64,000 bases of DNA from Athripsodes cinereus (taxonomy: Eukaryota; Arthropoda; Insecta; Trichoptera; Leptoceridae), in contig OX388328.1 of NCBI GenBank assembly GCA_947579605.1, positions 13,619,684-13,683,683 of the forward strand, given 5' to 3'. Made by a program: the position numbers and the translations under genes. How positions within the stretch are numbered: position 1 is the stretch's first letter; the number at the start of each line of letters is the position of its first letter. Below are positions 21,227 to 33,200 of this stretch, in pieces. The notes under the pieces are model-generated. The model was not told the DNA's origin. It was given only the letters and a program-made list of their open reading frames with translations, and did not search any database.

Positions 21227-24200
21227 GTGAGTGTTTTTTTTCTTTTGTATCATTTGATTTTCTTTTGTACTATTTTGCTTTGCCTCTACTCCAGGAAGTC
21301 ACTGGTAAAGAATAAACCCCCCCCCCACTCTTTTCTGTAAGTTTTCGAGTGTCCTGTAATAGGCAGGTATTCGTAAAACATCCCTTGTAAGATATTTAAC
21401 ATTTTAAATTCAGCAGCGATGAGGTATGCCACCTGTCCTGAATGTCTTAAGCTTTTGTTGGCACAAAAAGGACGATTTATATAATAATAATACTTTATTC
21501 AATCAATAATAATAATAACAAACATGAAAAGCTGAGACAACATGGCTACAATTAAGTTTTTGATATGCATTTATTTTGCTGGCTACCGCACGTATGTCGG
21601 TAGCCTGGTGGTAGAGTCTCGGCCTCATGAAAAAGGGGTCTGCTGTTCGATCCCAGGTGCCGGCAAACTCCCCTTTCACGACACAAGCTTTTAGTAGCTT
21701 ACTGTGGTGTATGAGGTTGTATTTGGGTTTATAACAAAAACCCAGATACTTATATCTTTTTAAAAAAAAATTGTACTACAGTGAATATATTTTTCTGTTT
21801 CAGATCTCGATTAGTGGACCACGCGTACAAGATGTACTTTAAGAACCAAACGTATTACAGGGTGTCTAACTTGGATAACAGAATAGAAAATGCCGACCAC
21901 AGGTCAGTACAAAACATTTACTTATAAAGCAATCCTTTTCCACTTTTGAACATGAGGCTCCCCCATATCGTCCCTCTTGTGACTAACCGTCGTATCTGAT
22001 ATTTTTGGTGAAATCGAGTTATGATCACCAATGTGTATTTATATGTGCCCTGCATGTTCTCACTGAAGATCACACCTGTAACTGTTACCATTATCCTGGA
22101 AAAGCTTTCTGATTTGTTGTCGTATTTACAAATTACTCTAAATAAAATGTGTTGTATTTACTAATTCCTCAAAATTTCATCACAAAAATGATTCTGAGAT
22201 ATATTAGAATAGGTGCAAATAAAATAATATAATATATTTACATCATACATACATACATACATACATACCATCACGCCGCTTCCCTCGCGGGGTAGGCAGA
22301 AAGGATCGAGCGCCACTTCCTTCTATCCTTGCATACATCTTTCGCTTCCGTCACTGTCATACAATTCCTCATGCATGCTTTCCGGTTCAACGTGCTCAAC
22401 ATGTGACCGTCCTGTAGGATTTGATTTAAATGATCTTGCCATTTAATCCTCGGACGTCCACGTCTCCGAGCACCATTCCTCTCAGCCAAATATATCTTCT
22501 TAGTCATTCTGTCCTCATTCATTCTTTCCACGTGCCCAAACCATCCATACTTATTTACATTTATCCTTGTTATTACACCAACTTTCATTCCACATTCCTT
22601 TCATATATCACTGTTACGCACACAATCTCTCAGACTTTTACCACACATCCTTCTCAGTGATCTCATTTCAACTCCATTTATGCCACTTTCATCCTTCTTT
22701 AACCATGTCCACGTCTCACTTGCATACATAAGTGTTGGCACTAAGATAGCAGAGTGCACCAACCTTTTAGCTGTGGTGGATATGTTTCTATTTGCGATTA
22801 TTGGTCGGATTGCACCATTTACATTATTGCCAGCAACTTTTCTCCTTTCAATATCGCTTTCACACTTCCCATCTCTCGTGAATAAACTACCTATAATATA
22901 ACTAGGAGAGATGAAAATATGCACGGCAGAACACTAAAAACGCTCTCCTGAACAATTTACATTTTAGCAGATAGGTACGACTGTTAGTCAGAAGAGGGAC
23001 AATATATCTCCAGGCATTTCCGTCCTAGATTTTCTGTCATCAGGTATTCTTTTATTTTGAATTTTTGGACAAAGACTGAATGTCTGCCGAACGTACGTTG
23101 GTTATTATTGTTTTTATTATTATCTGTATTGTATTATTATGATATTTATCTTTCTGATGATAATTTAAATTGATACTTACTATGTAATTTTAAAATGGAT
23201 GTGGATGTTGATCCTAAATAATGTAAAGCGCCCTTGAAGTGATATTATCACAGTACGGCGCTATATTAATTGTCATAGTATTATTATTAATGCCGTCATC
23301 TAAGGAGACCCACCTGGATACTGCAGAAGTCCGGGGACTTCCATTTATACAAAATTCTACCCTTAATAAATCTTGTCCACAACAAAGGTGCTATACTATG
23401 CAGCCTTCCAGGCTGACTGCCGGCTAAAATACCCCTGTGGGTGGAATCTTTTGGCTACACTTCTTTGATGTCCCTCTAGCCATCAACGTCTAGCTTCTAA
23501 TGTCATTAGCTCATTGTGAACGGATCGAAGCCGTTCATTGAAAGTGAACAATTCTGTTTTCTATTTTCATCCCCCTTTTCTCACGAACATGTTGTATGTG
23601 GTTTGTAATTCATATAAGCATTGGGGACCCTTTTCACTTCTTCCGATTAGATTTGGCACAATGTTGACTTGTGTCGGTCGGTGTGGTGCAGAGGTAACAC
23701 TCTTGCCTTTGAGTCACGAGGTCCCGGGTTCGATTCCCGGCCAGGACAAAGTGAAGAATGACCTTTTTCAAATTGTCCTGGGTCTGGGTGTTACATTTAT
23801 ATGTGTGTATCGTCGCATTAGTACCCATAATTGAGTTTCTCGATAGCCTGGAGGTAGAGTCTCGGCCTCGTGATCAGGGGGTTCGTGGTTCGATCCCAGG
23901 TACCTGCAAACTCCCTTTTCACGACATAAGCTTTTAGTAGCTTACTTTGAAAGGTGTATAAGGTTGTATTTGGGTTTAAAAACAAAACTCAGATATATCT
24001 TCAAAAAAAATACAAGATTCATCTTAGTTTGGGACTAGCTCAATCTGTGTGATGTTGTGTTATGTCAATATGATTCTCCAATCTACGAGTTGATGCCCTT
24101 TTGGTTTAGTCATCCCCGCACTGTGCCACTCAGTTGAACAAATAAAAAGTTGAAAATATTCTTAACAATGGCATTTTTATAATATAAATTATCCATTTTT

Positions 24201-27200
24201 TTATATTTACCTACAAATTTTCACTTTTGTTTTTTTTTCAGATTAACAGATGACGTATGTGTGTTTGCGTCCTCGTGTGCGCATCTCTACAGCCATCTCA
24301 CTAAGCCACTGTTTGATCTGCTCCTCATTGCTATTACCATGGCGAGGTTCACGCATAAGATGAAGGCGAATATATTTGCTGGTAAGATATACTTAAAATT
24401 TTTGCAATATTACCACATTCCAATATAATAATAAGGGTTTTTGTCCCTGTAGCTCTATAAGTGATCTCTCATGATTGTACTATTTTCATAGGACATCATG
24501 GAAGATTCTAAATAAGAATCGAATAAAAACAGCCACGTGGTGCAACTGCTATCGCAGTCGACTTGCATCATCGAGGTCCTGGGTTCGATTCCCAGCTGGG
24601 TCGCAGAGTTTCGTAAGGAATTTTCGCAACCGGGGTTTGGAAAAAAACTGTCTCAGCAAAATTGAGACAGCACTGGTTGTCTGGAAGAAATTACGTAAGT
24701 GATAAGTCCGCCAGCTATACTGACATCTGTGTATAGAAATGGATTACTGAAATATCTGTACTGTGCGGCGAGACATAGTATCTTACTATTTCACTGCACC
24801 TTGATAATATAATCATATTGATGTTGTTTTTTCTATGATTTTTTGTGTAATATATTGTATAAATATTTAATAAATATTGTTTTAGTATCTATCTTTATGT
24901 ATGTATGTATGTATCTTTAATTAGGTATGTATTTTTTTTTACGCGGCGGCAGAATTTCCATCCACACTTCTCAGCATTATACAACCAGATAAGTCTCCAT
25001 ATGATCAGTCATGGTCACACAAAAACTTAACAGTCTAATGCTGGGAAAAATCCACCTATCCAGATATACAGGATATCAGAGGATTAGGCTCAAAACGCGG
25101 GTTCAAAATACCAGCATTGTGCCTGAAATATCTGTGTTCATAAACTTTTTTACAATATTACAAGTGTTTATTATAATGTAACGTAAATCGTTCTTCTATA
25201 ACTTGTGTCAGGGAAAATAAAGTCTGAATTCAATTAAAAGGATGACATCTTGAAAATTAACAATTTATTTAAACGTTTTTATTTATTTACAATTATTATT
25301 TATTTAAAATACATATTACAACAACTATTATTTATATATACGTCACATATTATTACAGTTCACACAGATTTCTTATATACCCATTATATAACATCTTTCT
25401 TCCAGCCTATCTAGATCTTTCTTTTTATCAAAACCAAAACAACCACCTGTCATTATTTTCCAAACATTCCATAACCAAAAATAATATAAAAATTCAAATT
25501 CATTAAACTTCCAAACTTAAGTACCCTCCTAATGGTGATTACGTAACATTGCCTCCCTCTTAATTTAGTTCGTCCCGAACGAATTCTCTGGATGAAGATA
25601 GGAGCATCCTGAATCCTCTCTGCAATGTGAAGTCTTGAAGAAATAACAAGGTACAGACTTCTTGATGTTCTCACTATACCCTGGATTAAAACAACAAACT
25701 AAAACATTAATTCCAGTATTACAGAAGATCTCTTCTATCATATTTCGAACAACTTTCCAATCCATATTGCCACTTATCCTTGGTATGCCGAGCTTCGTAA
25801 GATTCATTTGTAACATTTGATCCCGCAAACTTTGTAAACAGTGCCACATCTGAACATACTCTGTTTGTTCTTCAGGGATTGCTTTATTTACCATGTAAAA
25901 TATATGTCGTTCCCCATGCTGTAGATGGACCGCTTCTCCAATTTTCAAACTCTTGGCCTTAATCTCTTCCAATATCCCGTACTTCTTCTTGAAAACTTTG
26001 GCTATGCCATTAGTAAATTTTGCATTCTGAGCCAAGCAATGAGCCAAAACATAATCCTCTGGAGTGTCAAAAAGATCTTGCTCAACTTCGATAGTGACAC
26101 CATGATGAATTCTTCGTTGAAGCGTCTTCATAAATTCTTCAAAACTCTTCTCTTCACTTAGGACTTTACAGACTTGAACAATCGGGTTGTTTCCTTCACT
26201 TTTATTGTCTCCTAAAAACGGTGCTAAGCGATTGAAATGTACCACCCTCGGCTTGCCATTTGATTTTCGTCGTATTCGATAAATAACGTCATTTATTCTT
26301 TTAATCACCTCGTACGGTCCTTCCCAGGATTTTTGAAGCTTCGGTGAATAGCCTCGTCTCCGTTGAGGATTGAACAACCAAACTAAATCTCCAGCTTGAT
26401 ACCCTCCTTCCACAGCTTTGACATCATATCTTTCCTTCATCCTGTCACTAGCGACTTGAATATTAGCCCGCACACGTTCATGGATGTCGTTCATCTTTCT
26501 CCGAAGTTCCGATACATAATCTTCTCCAACAAGATCCTCTCCAGGCTTAGATCCATACTGCAAGTCGCAAGGTAACCGTAGTTCACGGCCAAAAATCACA
26601 CTCGCTGGTGTTTGTCCCGTTGTCTCATGAATTGCCGAACGATAGGCCAATAAGAACAAGTGGATGTATTCGTCCCAATCCTTCTGATGATCAGACACCG
26701 CCTTCGACAGATATTTTCCACATGTTCGATTCATTCGCTCCACCATTCCATCCGACTGTGGATGCAAAGCAGTTGTTCTCGTTTTTCGAATTCCCAATAT
26801 CTCACATACTTGCTGAAATACGGCTGACTCAAAATTTCTTCCTTGATCCGAATGAAGCTCCAACGGTACTCCAAAACGACTTATCAGCTCTCTTACCAAG
26901 ATTTCAGCAACAGTGGTAGCCTCTTGATTTGGTAATGCATAGGCTTCTGTCCATTTACTAAAATAGTCCATTGCTACTAAAATATACTTGTTCCCTCTTT
27001 CAGTTGTGGGAAACGGTCCTGCTATGTCGATGGCTATTCTTTCAAATGGACTACCTACATTGTACTGTCTCATTGGCGCACGCCTCTGTTTTTGAGGTCC
27101 GTTCGAAGTAGCACAAGTCACACATCTTCTACACCAATCTTTTACATCTTCAGTGTAACGGACCCAATAAAATCTCTGACGAATCTTTTCTGTAGTCTTT

Positions 27201-30200
27201 TTAACTCCCAAGTGTCCACCAGACACATCATCGTGAAGCAGCTTAAGGACATCAGGAACTCTCTTCCTTGGAACCAATAGCTGTTGTTTCTGCTGTGTTC
27301 CATCTTCACTTTCCAGAATACGTTTCAACAACCCGTTTTCCACAACTATGGATTGCCATTGTGCCCAATATGATTTAACATTTGGTGAACATGAAGCTAT
27401 TTCTTCCCATGAAGGTTTTCGATCATTTTCTTTCCACTGCATCAAAAGTCCAAGGTCAGGATCTTCCAACTGGTGCGCTCGAATTTCATCATCTTGCCAA
27501 AAATTATCGATGACTGTAGTTCTACGAATCATGACGAACCTTTCCTCCGCTTTATTACAATGCTGGCAATCCTCTGGACATGGACGCCTTGACAGTGCAT
27601 CAGCATTTTTATGACGAAGTCCAGCTCGATGCTCAGAATCATAGTCATATTCTTGCAATCTTTCTATCCATCTTGCAACCTGACCTTCAGGATTCTTGAA
27701 TCGTAACAGCCATACAAGCGCCGAATGATCTGTCCTTAAAAGAAATTTCCGTCCATATAGGTATTTGCGGAAGTGCTCAACTGACTTGATTACAGCAAGT
27801 AACTCTCTTCGCGTTACACAATAGTTGCGTTCCGGCCTTGACAAAACTTTACTGAAGTACGCAATTACGCGTTCTTGACCATCCTGAACCTGAGATAGTA
27901 CACTTCCAATGCCGACGTTGCTTGCATCCGTATCCAGAATAAAATTCCCTTCGGCTCGAGGATAACTTAGAATCGGGGAATTAATCAATACCTTCTTCAA
28001 TTCTTCAAACGCGCATTGGCATTTTGAATCCCATATAAATTCATTACTTTCTTCTGTGAGTTTTGTCAATGGTTTAGCGATATCAGCGAAGCCCAAAACA
28101 AATCGCCGATAGTAAGTGCTTAAGCCTAAAAAGCTTCTTACTTCATGCTTGTCTTTAGGTGTAGGCCAGTCTTGAACAGCTCTAATCTTCTCAGGATCCA
28201 CCGCCACTCCTTCCTCAGAGACAACATGACCCAGATAGTTGACTTGTCTTCGGAACAATGTACATTTCTTAACATTGAGTTTCAAGTTGGCCGCTCTCAA
28301 TCGTGAAAACACTTGTTCCAAATTTCGTAAGTGCTCCTCAAAACATTTTCCAAGCACGATGATGTCATCCAGGTACACTAAACAGGTCTCCCACGACAAT
28401 CCTCTCAGCACGCTTTCCATTAAACGCTCAAAAGTAGCCGGAGCGTTACAAAGTCCAAACGGCATAACAATGAACTGCCATAATCCACTTCCAATAGAGA
28501 ATGCTGTTTTCTCTCTATCCTTAGGTTCCAGTCCAACCTGCCAATATCCACTCTTCAAATCCAACGTTGAAAAGATTTTACAGCCAGCCAATGTGTCCAA
28601 CGTATCATCAATACGAGGCAAAGGGTAACTGTCCTTCTTAGTAACATTATTAAGTTGGCGAAAATCAACACAGAACCGAGTTGAGCCATCCTTCTTCCTA
28701 ACCAGCACTACAGGTGAACACCATGGACTGCTTGACGGTTCTATTACCTTGTCCCGTTCCATATCTTGAATAATTTGATCTGCTTCCGCCCGTTTTGCTA
28801 AAGGTAATCTTCTGGGTACTTGACGAATGGGTCTTGCATCACCTGTGTCTATTCGATGACTAACAACACTTGTTCTTCCTTTGGGTTGACTTGGGTTCTC
28901 GAAGACATCCTGATTTCTAGCGATGAAGGATCTAATCTGTTTGCTCTGTTCCTTGGTAAGTTCCTTACAAGCCTCCTTCACTAAGTCGTCAAGGTGTTTT
29001 GGTACCTCCTCTGAAGAAACTTGGCCACCGCTCACTCTACATGTTACTGACGAAACCGATGAACACATACTTAAATAAACTCCTTCTTTGATAGTCACTG
29101 GATAGTCATTGATATTCATTAGCCTGACCAAAATATCCTTTTTAGCTTGAATCAGGACTCTCGCAATCAACACTCCTTTTCCAGCTTCAGTATTAGCGTT
29201 GGACTCCACTACTAAAACATGTCCATTTGGAATGTCACAATCTAAGTAGGCTCGTACTAACATTTCACTTTGTTTTGGAATAGTAACAACTTCTGCCGCA
29301 AGCACACGTGTAGCGAATTCTTCATGCTCTTGTATAAGAATATCTTCATCCCCAATTTTCAGAGTTCGCCTCTTCAGATCCAGTTTGAATCCATACTTCG
29401 CCATTACATCCATTCCAAGAATAACTTCCTCCTCTATCTCAGCCACCAACACCTGATGATCGAAGATGGTGCTTCCAATGTGAAAGTTGGCAACTGTCTC
29501 ACCGCATACAGACGCCGACACTCCAGTTGCCGTCCGTAATGTCCATTTAGTTGATTTTATTTGTTTTTTTTCGCAAACTAAATCAGGTCTCATGATTGTC
29601 TTTGTTGCTCCAGTGTCCAACAAAAGTTTCAAATTCTTTCCATTTACTTTGCCATTTATAAACATGCTGCTGACTTGTCCGCTGAACGACGCAACATCTG
29701 CATATCTCTTCGAGGCATTGGCAATGCGGGTCGACAGTTGCCCCTTTCCATCAACCCTTTTTAGTTTTCCTGGACACCGATTACGCAGGTGTCCAATTTG
29801 TCCACAGTCCCAGCAACGTAGTTGTCTCTTCTTTCCTTTCAAGGCCTCCAAAACCTTCTTAACTACGTCTTCTATTGAAAGTGGTTGATTTTCTTGTACA
29901 GCTTCCATCACACAGGATTGAGCGTGACCTCGTACGGATTGTCTTACAGCTTCAAATTCGAGTGCTTGGGTTAAAGCATCCCTAAGAGTTTGTGGTCTAG
30001 CCAGTTTTATAGCTTGTTGTGTCTCACTTGCTCGTAGTCCATCCAAAAACTTGTCTACTGCAAGACTTTCACATACATCATCAGAAACTGTAGGGTATGC
30101 ACATCTCACTAGACGCGCTACATCCGCCTCGAATTCCTGTAGAGTTTCATTGGGCCTCTGCACACGATTCTTCAACTGTGACCTATAAACTTGTTCCATA

Positions 30201-33200
30201 TGCTTTTGTCCAAATCGCATCTCCAGTCTCTCAACCAAAGATTTAAAGTTTTGTCTGTCCGCAAGCGGAATCATCTGAAGGACTCTTAAAGCATCTCCTC
30301 GTAAAGATATACTCAATACTGATGCTTTTCTTGTCATCGACCAGCCATTTATCATAGCTACTGTTTCGAACAAAGTTAAGTACTCTTCCCAAGAGTTCTT
30401 TCCATCAAAAGTTGGCATATCACTACGCACATGCTCCACCATTGAAGTTGCACCACTCTCTACACACTTGAACTCTGTGTCCACCGTTGTGTTCTGCTCA
30501 AAATCCGTTCTTGCTGTTGAAGAAAGCGCCTGATTCTCCAAAACTTTCACCTGCTTTGTTAACTCGCTAATCCTTTCATCAAAGGACACAGAATATTCTT
30601 GAAACTTCCTTTCAATTTCTTCTTTCGTTCCTCTAGAATCTTCTCGAAGCCTTTCTATTTCTTCTTTCATAGCTGTAGCATTTTCTTGAAGCTTCTTTTC
30701 GATTTCTTTATAAAGCTCACTGGTGGTTATAGGCAACTCGAAGATATATGTTTCCGGATCTTCACCTGCTTCTTCCATCACCTTTCTTAGTCGAAGTTGG
30801 AGCACACCCTTCGTTCCAGATGTATCCGCGTCTCTTTCTTCTAGTTCGCGCTTCAGATCCACCACTTTCAAGTCAAGTAGAGTTAATTTTTTTGATGACA
30901 TATTTTACACAGTCTTTATTTCCACTAAGCACTTAAATATCTGATTCACAACCCCACACCTGACACCAATGTAACGTAAATCGTTCTTCTATAACTTGTG
31001 TCAGGGAAAATAAAGTCTGAATTCAATTAAAAGGATGACATCTTGAAAATTAACAATTTATTTAAACGTTTTTATTTATTTACAATTATTATTTATTTAA
31101 AATACATATTACAACAACTATTATTTATATATACGTCACATATTATTACAGTTCACACAGATTTCTTATATACCCATTATATAACATCTTTCTTCCAGCC
31201 TATCTAGATCTTTCTTTTTATCAAAACCAAAACAACCACCTGTCATTATTTTCCAAACATTCCATAACCAAAAATAATATAAAAATTCAAATTCATTAAA
31301 CTTCCAAACTTAAGTACCCTCCTAATGGTGATTACGTAACAATAATTATTATTATTTTATTTATTTATTATTTTTATCTTATTTTAGTTTTTGTTTAATG
31401 GGTTAGTTGGAAGATATGGCTCTTCTGCGATAAACTCACCCATTGCCCAAAATTTATTTGTCTAGCTTAAATTGTTTATTTCATTTTGTTGATTTTTTGT
31501 GCAATAAAGGTTTTTATTATTATTATATTATTATTAATAAATACTTTTGAATCTACTCGATTTTCACAACTGTGTTTCATTTTCCAGGTCCAATATTTGC
31601 GGTGAGCGTCGTAGGCATCACGGCCAACATCATGAGAGTGCTCAGTCCCAAGTTTGGCGTACTCGTAAGTGAGGAGGCCAACAGACATGGCTACCTGAGA
31701 CATATACACTCTAGGATAATAGCACACGCTGAAGAGATAGCCTTCTACGGAGGTCATAAGGTACGCTAATTGAAATGTTTAGAATATTCAACCTTTACAC
31801 AAGCATTTAGTTGCTTATGAAGGGAGCATTTTACTTTGTCTAATATTGTTTTGTTGGTGTGATATCATCGTTTAGGTATTAGGTAATTTTTTAAAACAGT
31901 GATTCCCTAGGTAGTCCAGGTGGACCCCCCACGAGAGACTCGACGGGGGTCCACGATGGCATGACTAAAAAATGGGGGTGCACAAATCCATTGTTACAGT
32001 ATCGGATATTCGGTAAAAGCACCAGATATTGACATAAACAATAGTCGGTACAAATACCCGATACAGAAAACCGAGGGGTTTTTGAAATATTTCAAATTCC
32101 TGTACCATTTCAAAAATATAGCCAAGGGGGGGGGGGGGGGGGAAGAAATACAGGGGGTCATTTTGAGACCCTTATTACTACATCTTTGAGTTAAATTGAC
32201 ATTATTTGAGTTGAAGTTATGATTATATTTTATACAGTGATCGGCCATTTCTGACATCACACTGTTGCTTCTAAATTCTAAAAGGTGTTCTTTTGTTCTG
32301 GTCTTAATTTTTTTGCCACATTGTCCTATGTAAAAACTAAATCACAAAATTAAATAATTTTATTTTAAGTATATTCGTTAAATATATTGATTATTTCTTC
32401 CCTGTGTTTCCAGGTGGAGCTGCATCACCTGTCCACAGCTTATCAAGGCCTTGTTAGTCAGATGAATGTGATATTTGGCCAGAAGCTCTGGTACGTGATG
32501 CTGGAGCAGTTCTTTATGAAGTACGTGTGGAGTGGAGTCGGTATGGTCATGGTGGCGCTGCCCATACTATTTGGAAAAGCTAACTCGGGTAAGAGATAAA
32601 TGCATTCATACATGCCATCATGACATTTCCCAAAAGTTGAGCAGCCAGCGAACTAACTTTTTTTTTTCCTGACAGCACTGTCCCAATTAATTTGATCATT
32701 TAGAAATTTTTTATTTTCCTGATGTTTGCTTTTAATGTTTTGAGTAATTTCTAGTAATAATTATGAATTGAGAGGCTTCCTTATACTGTAATCAAAGTAT
32801 TTCAATAATATATATAATATTAATTACTATTATCCTTCGAGTGTTTAGTAATGTCATGATTCATACATTATCACAAAAAATATTGATTTTGAGTTATCTA
32901 GTTCTAGTACTGAACCCACAATATAATCTTATTTGTAATTGTCATGAGTTTTATTTAAATTATTAACTGAAAAAAAAACAGTTTAGTTTCAACTCATTTT
33001 TATCAGTTTGTATAAATTAATAACTATTGTATTAAATAATCATATTTTGAACCACTCTAGATTAATCATTCCAATTGATCACACTCACCGATAGTCAACC
33101 TATTTGAATAGGTATTATTAACTAGGTAGGTATGTTGTATATGATACACATACATATGTGAACTTCCTTTAAGAGTGCACGACACAGAGTTTCGACGCTT

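Larger units (their letters stand above)
25177..31341 (-). mobile_element. Complete Ty3/gypsy LTR retrotransposon in intron 3, antisense to the host gene
   Basis: The element is 6165 bp. Both LTRs are 372 bp, begin TGTAACGTAA and end TTACGTAACA, and appear identical throughout. A 4-bp duplication ATAA flanks it (25173-25176 and 31342-31345). Between the LTRs lie a primer-binding-site-like TTGGTGTCAGGTGTGG, one long gag-pol frame and a polypurine tract. Identical LTRs and an open frame indicate a very recent insertion that could still be active. No env-like frame is present. Confidence 0.97.

Noticed and set aside
23690..23750. tRNA gene candidate
   Set aside because: A and B boxes are present but no acceptor stem closes and the unit continues into a repeated body; it is a SINE head. 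The same holds at 16225, 24528, 41955, 46620, 54965 and 60522.
26608..29888. Several plus-strand frames of 60-133 codons inside the gypsy element
   Set aside because: Shadows of the gag-pol frame on the other strand; no motif of their own.
25177..31341. Endogenous retrovirus with env (errantivirus)
   Set aside because: After integrase the same frame leads to the macrodomain and finger and stops 13 bases before the LTR; there is no third frame with signal peptide or transmembrane segment.
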